Shown in pieces: positions 59,287 through 64,000 of a DNA stretch of 64,000 nucleotides (positions are counted from its first letter, which is position 1; each line of letters begins with the position of its first letter). This DNA comes from Paramicrobacterium agarici. GTDB lineage: Bacteria > Actinomycetota > Actinomycetes > Actinomycetales > Microbacteriaceae. Under the pieces are notes generated by a model. The model worked only from the letters and a program-made list of their open reading frames with translations. It had not been told where the DNA came from and did not search any database. The DNA is taken from NCBI RefSeq assembly GCF_002563955.1, contig NZ_PDJE01000001.1:310001-374000 (forward strand), in the 5' to 3' direction. The position numbers and the translations under genes are program-made.

Positions 59287-60165
59287 GTGCCCGAGTTGCC
59301 CGAAGTACACGCGCTCGCCGCCGACCTGAAGCGACGGCTCGCCGGACATACAATCGAGCGCTTCGACGTTCTCGCGGTGTCCGCACTGAAGACGGTCGGC
59401 ATTCCGCCGTCGTCCATCCACGGACGAACGGTCGACGACGTCACCCGTCACGGCAAGTTTCTCGACGTGCAGGTCGGCGACGATCACATCGTCATCCACC
59501 TCGCTCGCGCCGGCTGGATCAGATGGCGCGATAGCGCGCCGAAGACGCCCACTCGGCGCGGCAAAGGGCCGTTGGCCGCGCGACTTCTTCTCACGGGAGA
59601 CGACACGGCGGCGCCCGGGGCCGGGATCGACATCACCGAGGCGGGCACAAAGAAGAGCCTCGCCATTTCGTTCGTCGCAGATCCTCGCGAGGTTCCCGGT
59701 ATCGCCCGGCTCGGCCCCGACCCTCTCGACGACGCGTTCACGGTCGAGGTGTTCGAGACGGTTCTCGCGCACGCGGGCAGGGCGCAGATCAAGGGCGTTT
59801 TGCGCAACCAATCGCTCATCGCGGGCATCGGAAACGCCTACTCCGACGAGATTCTGCACGCAGCGCGCATGTCGCCATTCAAGCCTGCGGCCATGGGGCA
59901 CGAGGATGCTGTGCAGCTCTACGACGCGCTCAGGTCTACGCTCGAAGCTGCCGTTGCCCGCGCAGACGGACTCGCCGCGGCCGACCTCAAGCGCGAGAAG
60001 AAGTCTGGCATGCACGTGCACGGCCGCACGGGAGAAGCTTGCCCGGTGTGCGGCGACACCGTGCGTCAGGTGATCTTCGCCGACTCGACATTTCAGTACT
60101 GCCCCACGTGCCAGACGGGCGGAAAGGTGCTCGCGGATCGCGTGCTCTCTCGGCTCGTGAAGTAG
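59287..60165 (+). CDS. Fpg/Nei family DNA glycosylase/AP lyase
   Basis: A 292-residue base-excision enzyme for oxidised bases. After Met removal the N-terminus is PELPEVHAL, where Pro1 is the Schiff-base nucleophile and Glu2 the acid. DVTRHGKFLDV supplies the catalytic lysine region, and the C-terminal zinc finger is CPVCGDTVRQ...YCPTCQT. I chose GTG 59287 because the family requires Pro at position 2; the frame continues far upstream, but that is antisense to the deacetylase gene. A second copy (mutM) is expected elsewhere. Confidence 0.92.
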   Translation: MPELPEVHALAADLKRRLAGHTIERFDVLAVSALKTVGIPPSSIHGRTVDDVTRHGKFLDVQVGDDHIVIHLARAGWIRWRDSAPKTPTRRGKGPLAARLLLTGDDTAAPGAGIDITEAGTKKSLAISFVADPREVPGIARLGPDPLDDAFTVEVFETVLAHAGRAQIKGVLRNQSLIAGIGNAYSDEILHAARMSPFKPAAMGHEDAVQLYDALRSTLEAAVARADGLAAADLKREKKSGMHVHGRTGEACPVCGDTVRQVIFADSTFQYCPTCQTGGKVLADRVLSRLVK

Positions 60166-60177
60166 GGGCGCAGGACG

Positions 60178-61194
60178 TTACAAGACGACCCGTTCGACCT
60201 CGGTGATGTCGACCTCGGCGATCGTCGCCGGATTCCACCGCGGAGCGTTGTCTTTGTCGACGACCCGCGCACGAATGCCCTCGACGAGATCCGGGCGGTC
60301 CAGCAGCCACGACGAGGTGCGGTACTCCTGATCGAGCACGTCGCGAAGGTCGTTGCGCATGCGTGCACGCCGAATAGCCAGGTGCGTCGTCACGAGGCTC
60401 GTCGGGCAGAGATCGTCGAGCTCGGCTGCCGCTGCGGTCGCAGCATCCGTCTCCATCTCGTGCAGACGCTCGACGATCTCGGGAACCGTCGCTGCGCTGT
60501 AACAATCGTCGATCCAGCGCCACTGCGCCCTGAGAGGCGCCGGCCCCGGATCGACCGCGAATCGCGCGACCGCCGCAGCAGGCTCGTCACCCGCGAGCAG
60601 GGCGTCGCGCAGCTTGGGCAGGCTGTCGCTCGGAACGAGGTGATCCGCGAAGCCGCACCACACAGCATCCGCACCCGTCATCGTCGCGGCGTTCAGCCCG
60701 AGATATGCGCCGATTGCGCCCGGAGCGCGCGACAGAAGCCACGTGCCCCCAACGTCCGGGGCGAGTCCGATGCGCGTCTCGGGCATCGCGACCTTCGAGC
60801 GCTCGGTCACGACACGGATGCTGCCGTGCGACGCCACTCCGACGCCGCCGCCCATCGTCACGCCGTCCATGAGCGCGACGTACGGTTTGGGGTAGTTCGC
60901 GATCACGGCGCACAGCGTGTACTCGTCGCGCCAGAAGTCGCGCGTGTCATTGGGCCGCTCGGCCAGGACGTTCTCGCGAAGACCACGGATGTCGCCTCCC
61001 GCGCAGAGTCCGCGATCGCCCGCACCGTCAATCACGACAGCGTGCACGCGCGGGTCGGTGCGCCAATGTCCGAGCGCATCGCGGATGCCGAGAATCATGC
61101 GGTGCGTCAGCGCATTGATCGCCCGCGGCCTGTTGAGTGTGAGATGCCCGACGCCGTTCTCGACGCGGGCGAGCAGCTGTGCTTCGTCGCTCAT
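60178..61194 (-). CDS. 3-hydroxyisobutyryl-CoA hydrolase (crotonase fold)
   Basis: A 338-residue crotonase relative. NRPRAINALTHRMI, CAGGDIRGL (oxyanion), DGVTMGGGVGVASHG and ETRIGLAPDVGGTWLLSR match 3-hydroxyisobutyryl-CoA hydrolases of valine breakdown rather than simple enoyl-CoA hydratases. The extra C-terminal helices (TTHLAIRRARMRNDLRDVL to the end) also support that. It lies downstream of the acyl-CoA gene group, separated by a strong hairpin. Confidence 0.9.
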   Translation of the reverse strand: MSDEAQLLARVENGVGHLTLNRPRAINALTHRMILGIRDALGHWRTDPRVHAVVIDGAGDRGLCAGGDIRGLRENVLAERPNDTRDFWRDEYTLCAVIANYPKPYVALMDGVTMGGGVGVASHGSIRVVTERSKVAMPETRIGLAPDVGGTWLLSRAPGAIGAYLGLNAATMTGADAVWCGFADHLVPSDSLPKLRDALLAGDEPAAAVARFAVDPGPAPLRAQWRWIDDCYSAATVPEIVERLHEMETDAATAAAAELDDLCPTSLVTTHLAIRRARMRNDLRDVLDQEYRTSSWLLDRPDLVEGIRARVVDKDNAPRWNPATIAEVDITEVERVVL

Positions 61195-61257
61195 GCTCTC
61201 ACGCTACCCGTATTGTGATTCGCGACCGCCCCGGGGAGCCTCGGCGAACCCATATGG

Positions 61258-61297
61258 CGATTTCTGCGGTTCTCAGCGCCGAAAACCGCAGAAATCG
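61258..61297. other. Long hairpin between SDR and hydrolase genes
   Basis: CGATTTCTGCGGTT and AACCGCAGAAATCG form a perfect 14-bp stem with a 12-base loop (CTCAGCGCCGAA). It lies 36 bp after the end of the SDR gene and 64 bp before the hydrolase start. The lack of a T-tract and its AT-containing stem make an extragenic repeat element or mRNA-processing site possible, besides a terminator. Confidence 0.6.
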
Positions 61298-61333
61298 TCA
61301 GATGAACAGTGCTCGAAGCAGGCGCCCACGGCA

Positions 61334-62161
61334 TCACAGGAAGATGTCGGGGAACAGGTCCGACTCATCGACACCCGGCGAATACTTCGCAAGATCGGTC
61401 ACACCCGCGTCGGCGAGCACGTCTTCGACGATGAGCGACTTTCCGGTGTACTCACGTGCCGGCTTGAGCAGCACCTCATATGCAGCATCCGCGTAGATCT
61501 CGGGCGTGCGACTGCGGGCGATCATCTTCTCGCCGCCCAGAACGTTTCCAACCGCTGCCGTCTTGATGGTGGTTCGCGGCCACAGCGTGTTCGCGGCGAT
61601 GCCATCACCCGCGAACTCGGCGGCCAGACCGAGCGTCGCGATGCTCATGCCGTACTTGGCGAGGGTGTAGCCCGTGTGCGCTCCGAGCCACTTCGGGTCG
61701 AGATTGATGGGCGGGCTCAGCGAGAGAATGTGCGGGTTCGCGGCCCCGCACAGGTGCGGAATCGCGGCGCGCGACAGCATGAAGGTGCCACGCACGTTGA
61801 CATCCTGCATGAGGTCGTAGCGCTTCGGCTCGAGGTCGAGGGTGCGCGAGAGGTTGAGCACGCTCGCGTTGTTGACGACGATGTCGACGCCGCCGAACTC
61901 GCCGACCGTCTCGGTGACGGCGCGCACGATGTCGTCGTCGCTGCGCACGTCGCCGACGACCGCGATCGCCTGCCCTCCGGCATCCCGAATCTGCTCGGCT
62001 GCCGTGTGCACCGTGCCCTCGAGCTTCGGGTGCGGAGTGTCGGTCTTGGCCAGCAGCGCGATGTTGGCGCCGTCGCGGGCGGCCCGCAGCGCGATCGCGA
62101 GGCCGATGCCGCGGCTGCCTCCCGACATCAGAATGGTCTTTCCGGTGAGCGTCTCGGTCAT
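61334..62161 (-). CDS. Short-chain dehydrogenase (HSDL2-like)
   Basis: A 275-residue NAD(P)-dependent oxidoreductase. The cofactor motif is MSGGSRGIGLAIALRA (TGxxxGIG-type), NNASVLNL follows, and Tyr-x3-Lys is in GYTLAKYGMSI with the upstream Ser in LSLSPPIN. The protein resembles the HSDL2/peroxisomal SDR group, whose substrates are fatty acyl compounds. ATG 62161 overlaps the hydratase stop by 4 bases. Confidence 0.88.
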   Translation of the reverse strand: MTETLTGKTILMSGGSRGIGLAIALRAARDGANIALLAKTDTPHPKLEGTVHTAAEQIRDAGGQAIAVVGDVRSDDDIVRAVTETVGEFGGVDIVVNNASVLNLSRTLDLEPKRYDLMQDVNVRGTFMLSRAAIPHLCGAANPHILSLSPPINLDPKWLGAHTGYTLAKYGMSIATLGLAAEFAGDGIAANTLWPRTTIKTAAVGNVLGGEKMIARSRTPEIYADAAYEVLLKPAREYTGKSLIVEDVLADAGVTDLAKYSPGVDESDLFPDIFL

Positions 62162-62988
62162 GGGGTCTCCTCGGCTTGAGCGATGGCGGATTCGGAAGGG
62201 GCGGACGCTGTCTGCCGACGCGACGAGCGGGCGGCAAACGCCGCAATGCGCTCGGTCGCCTGCGGCGTCTCGAACGCGGCGCCGATCGTGGCGGCCTCAT
62301 CGCTGAGCGCCTCACGGTAGCTGCGCGGCTCGACGGTCTGGGCGCGCACGAGGCGCTTGGCCTGACCGAACGCCGCCGCTGCCCCGTCGACCCACGATGC
62401 GGCGATCTCTCGAGAGCGCGCTGCGAGCGCAGCATCCGTCGTCACCTCGTTGACGAGCCCCCAGTCGCATGCTTCGCGGGCGCCGAGGCGGCGCGACGTG
62501 AGCGTGAGCTCAAGAGCGCGGCGCGTGCCAATCGCCTCGGGCAGAAGCGTGCTGACACCGCAGTCGGGAGTGAGGCCGATGTCGGCGTATTTCGACGCGA
62601 ACGAGGCCGCCTCGCCTGCGACAACGTAGTCCGCCGTGAGCATGAACCCGAGCCCTCCGCCCGCGACCGCTCCCTGCACGGCGGCGACGATCGGCTTGGG
62701 CATGGTCGCAAACGTGTGATGGCCTTCATGAATCACGTGCGCGAGCGTCGCGATCATGCTGCCGCCCTCGCCGAACCCGGCCATCGCGGCCACGTCGCCG
62801 CCGGCGCAGAACGCGGGGCCCGCGGCATCGAGCAGCACGGCAGAGACGTCAGCGCGCTCCGCGATCTCGGCGGCAACATCGCGCCACCGGTACGCCGCCT
62901 CATCGTTGATCGCGTTGAGCCGCGTCGGCCGGTTGAGGGTGACGTGCGCGACTCCGCCGTCGACCTCGAACAGGATGCTGTCAGACAT
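62158..62988 (-). CDS. Enoyl-CoA hydratase/isomerase family protein
   Basis: A 276-residue crotonase. NRPTRLNAINDEAAYRWR, the oxyanion segment FCAGGDVAAMAG and GAVAGGGLGFMLTADYVVA are standard. YADIGLTPDCGVSTLLPEAIG supports it, but the usual catalytic Glu pair is not clear, and Asp substitutes in LTPDCG, which occurs in some isomerases. ATG 62988 follows AAGGAGAACG. It belongs to one operon with both SDR genes. Confidence 0.88.
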   Translation of the reverse strand: MSDSILFEVDGGVAHVTLNRPTRLNAINDEAAYRWRDVAAEIAERADVSAVLLDAAGPAFCAGGDVAAMAGFGEGGSMIATLAHVIHEGHHTFATMPKPIVAAVQGAVAGGGLGFMLTADYVVAGEAASFASKYADIGLTPDCGVSTLLPEAIGTRRALELTLTSRRLGAREACDWGLVNEVTTDAALAARSREIAASWVDGAAAAFGQAKRLVRAQTVEPRSYREALSDEAATIGAAFETPQATERIAAFAARSSRRQTASAPSESAIAQAEETP

Positions 62989-62996
62989 CGTTCTCC

Positions 62997-63755
62997 TTAC
63001 TTGGGCGCCATGCGAATGGCGCCGTCGAGGCGAATGGTCTCGCCGTTGAGGTAGCCGTTGTCGACGATGTGCTCCACGAGCCGCGCGTACTCGGCGGGGC
63101 GCCCGAGGCGCGACGGGAACGGCACCTGCTGCCCGAGCGAGTCCTGTGCCGGCTGCGGCAATCCCGCGAGCATGGGCGTCTCCATGATTCCCGGCGCAAT
63201 CGTCATGACGCGAATGCCGTAGCGGGCAAGTTCGCGCGCGATCGGCAGCGTCATGGAGTGCACGCCGCCCTTCGACGCGGCATACGCGGGCTGGCCGATC
63301 TGCCCGTCGAACGCGGCGACGGATGCTGTATTCACGATGACGCCGCGTGAGCCGTCGTCGTTGGCGTCCGTCTGCGCCATGGCCGCTGCCGCGAGTCGTA
63401 TGACGTTGAACGTTCCGATGAGGTTGACGTTGACGATCTTCGCGAAGGCGTCGAGCTCGAGCGGGCCGTCTTTGCCGAGCACTTTCGCGGGCGGAGCGAT
63501 GCCCGCGCAGCTGACGACGGTGCGCAGCGGACCGAGTGCTGTCGCAGCATCCACGGCCTTCTGCATCTGTTCGGGGCTCGTGACGTCTGCGGCCACGAAC
63601 TCGCCCTCGATTGCGGCGGCGGCCTCTGCCCCGTTCGATGACTCGAGGTCGACGATCACCACCTTGATCCCGCGCGCTGAGAGGCGTCGTGCGGTGGCGT
63701 TGCCGAGGCCTGAGGCGCCTCCCGTCACGAGTGCCGATGTACCGTCGAGCGTCAT
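62997..63755 (-). CDS. 3-hydroxyacyl-CoA dehydrogenase, SDR type (HSD10-like)
   Basis: A 252-residue SDR: MTLDGTSALVTGGASGLGNAT (cofactor), SCAGIAPPAK, and the catalytic PAYAASKGGVHSMTLPIARE (Tyr-x3-Lys), ending LAGLPQPAQDSLGQQVPFPSRLG and YLNGETIRLDGAIRMAP. This is the form of 17-beta-HSD10/FadB2-like enzymes that oxidise short branched 3-hydroxyacyl-CoAs, as in isoleucine breakdown. ATG 63755 follows GGAGGT. First gene of the group. Confidence 0.9.
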   Translation of the reverse strand: MTLDGTSALVTGGASGLGNATARRLSARGIKVVIVDLESSNGAEAAAAIEGEFVAADVTSPEQMQKAVDAATALGPLRTVVSCAGIAPPAKVLGKDGPLELDAFAKIVNVNLIGTFNVIRLAAAAMAQTDANDDGSRGVIVNTASVAAFDGQIGQPAYAASKGGVHSMTLPIARELARYGIRVMTIAPGIMETPMLAGLPQPAQDSLGQQVPFPSRLGRPAEYARLVEHIVDNGYLNGETIRLDGAIRMAPK

Positions 63756-63903
63756 TGCTACCTCCAAGCGTCGAGTTACGGTGCGAGCCTATGCCGCGGA
63801 CGAGCGTGCTTCCACCCCTTGTCGCGAGTGAGACGGATGCCGCCTCCGCGATGTCGGCCGCGTTGTCGACGCCCTACAACTCGCCGCGCCCCGAGCCGCC
63901 GCG

Positions 63904-63909
63904 TAGGCT
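63904..63909 (+). promoter_or_regulatory. -10 element of a leaderless TetR gene
   Basis: TAGGCT ends 7 bases before GTG 63917. The spacing favours that start over the ATG at 63911. Confidence 0.4.
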
Positions 63910-63916
63910 GATGCTC

Positions 63917-64000
63917 GTGGACAGTGCCTCCGCCAAGCCTCGCCGAGGGCGCCCGCGCAAGAACCTGCGCGGTGACACGCGTGCGAGAATCGCGGATGCT
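63917..64000 (+). CDS. Partial TetR-family regulator (N-terminus)
   Basis: The first 28 codons of a gene cut by the right edge. KPRRGRPRKNLRGDTRARIADA is the basic arm and first helix of a TetR DNA-binding domain. GTG 63917 is favoured by the upstream -10; ATG 63911 is in frame. It is divergent from the acyl-CoA operon at 63755 and is the most probable regulator of it. Confidence 0.75.
   Translation, partial: MDSASAKPRRGRPRKNLRGDTRARIADA

Overview
The window reads as chromosomal DNA of a high-GC actinobacterium, most likely from the Microbacteriaceae. Support comes from the 32-residue ribosomal protein bS22 beside a small excisionase-type HTH gene and close to proC (the Mycobacterium Rv0500/0500A/0500B arrangement), from a phosphatase-resA-ccdA-resB-ccsB block in the mycobacterial Rv0525-0529 order, from menaquinone genes nearby, from frequent GTG/TTG starts and from many apparently leaderless genes. 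I see no rRNA, tRNA, insertion sequence, prophage or CRISPR array.

Layout. 1-2303: menaquinone genes (partial menE, menB, divergent menC). 2407-5484: a tightly coupled five-gene secretion cassette with a SipW-type signal peptidase, three secreted proteins carrying or resembling SipW-type signals, and an LPXTG-like surface protein. 6231-10427: a modular secreted alpha-amylase behind two copies of a LacI-family operator. 10552-12578: a large lipoprotein gene with an apparent frameshift. 12938-17977: the cytochrome c maturation (system II) operon with a DUF3054 gene and a histidine phosphatase. 18139-21375: aspS, Dabb protein, glutaredoxin, a small unknown, bS22 and the HTH gene. 21540-24138: Xre regulator, ABC exporter and ArsR regulator. 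24212-29617: Trk potassium uptake, proC and a DUF5107 enzyme. 29658-31724: a VapBC pair and a MerR-controlled alpha/beta hydrolase. 31776-43631: BadF-type kinase, CDF transporter, two NarL-type two-component systems, GAP-family membrane protein, GNAT, an MntA-HepT pair whose toxin is shortened, an MFS exporter, a NYN-LOTUS protein and an AlkA-type glycosylase. 43748-50983: flavin oxidoreductase, thioesterase, VOC protein, DrrAB exporter with WYL regulator, and a CYP152-type peroxygenase with a SRPBCC neighbour. 51092-56584: the methylcitrate operon (gntR-prpD-prpB-prpC) and mdh. 56671-64000: POT transporter, PIG-L deacetylase, Fpg-type glycosylase, acyl-CoA genes and a partial TetR gene.

How it fits together. 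The acyl-CoA genes at 60178-63755 look like branched-chain amino acid or short acyl-CoA breakdown that would yield propionyl-CoA. The methylcitrate operon, with two TGTATACA-type palindromes upstream, would consume it. The ccs block makes c-type cytochromes and the men genes make the quinone for the same respiratory chain. The 10.6 kb between these two blocks (SipW cassette, amylase, lipoprotein) looks like accessory surface and secretion DNA.

The least described element is the SipW cassette. The clearest regulatory findings are a MerR-type promoter with a 19-bp spacer feeding a leaderless gene, duplicated LacI-type boxes before the amylase, and stem-loops that overlap the stop codons of genes, in four of five cases at convergent pairs.
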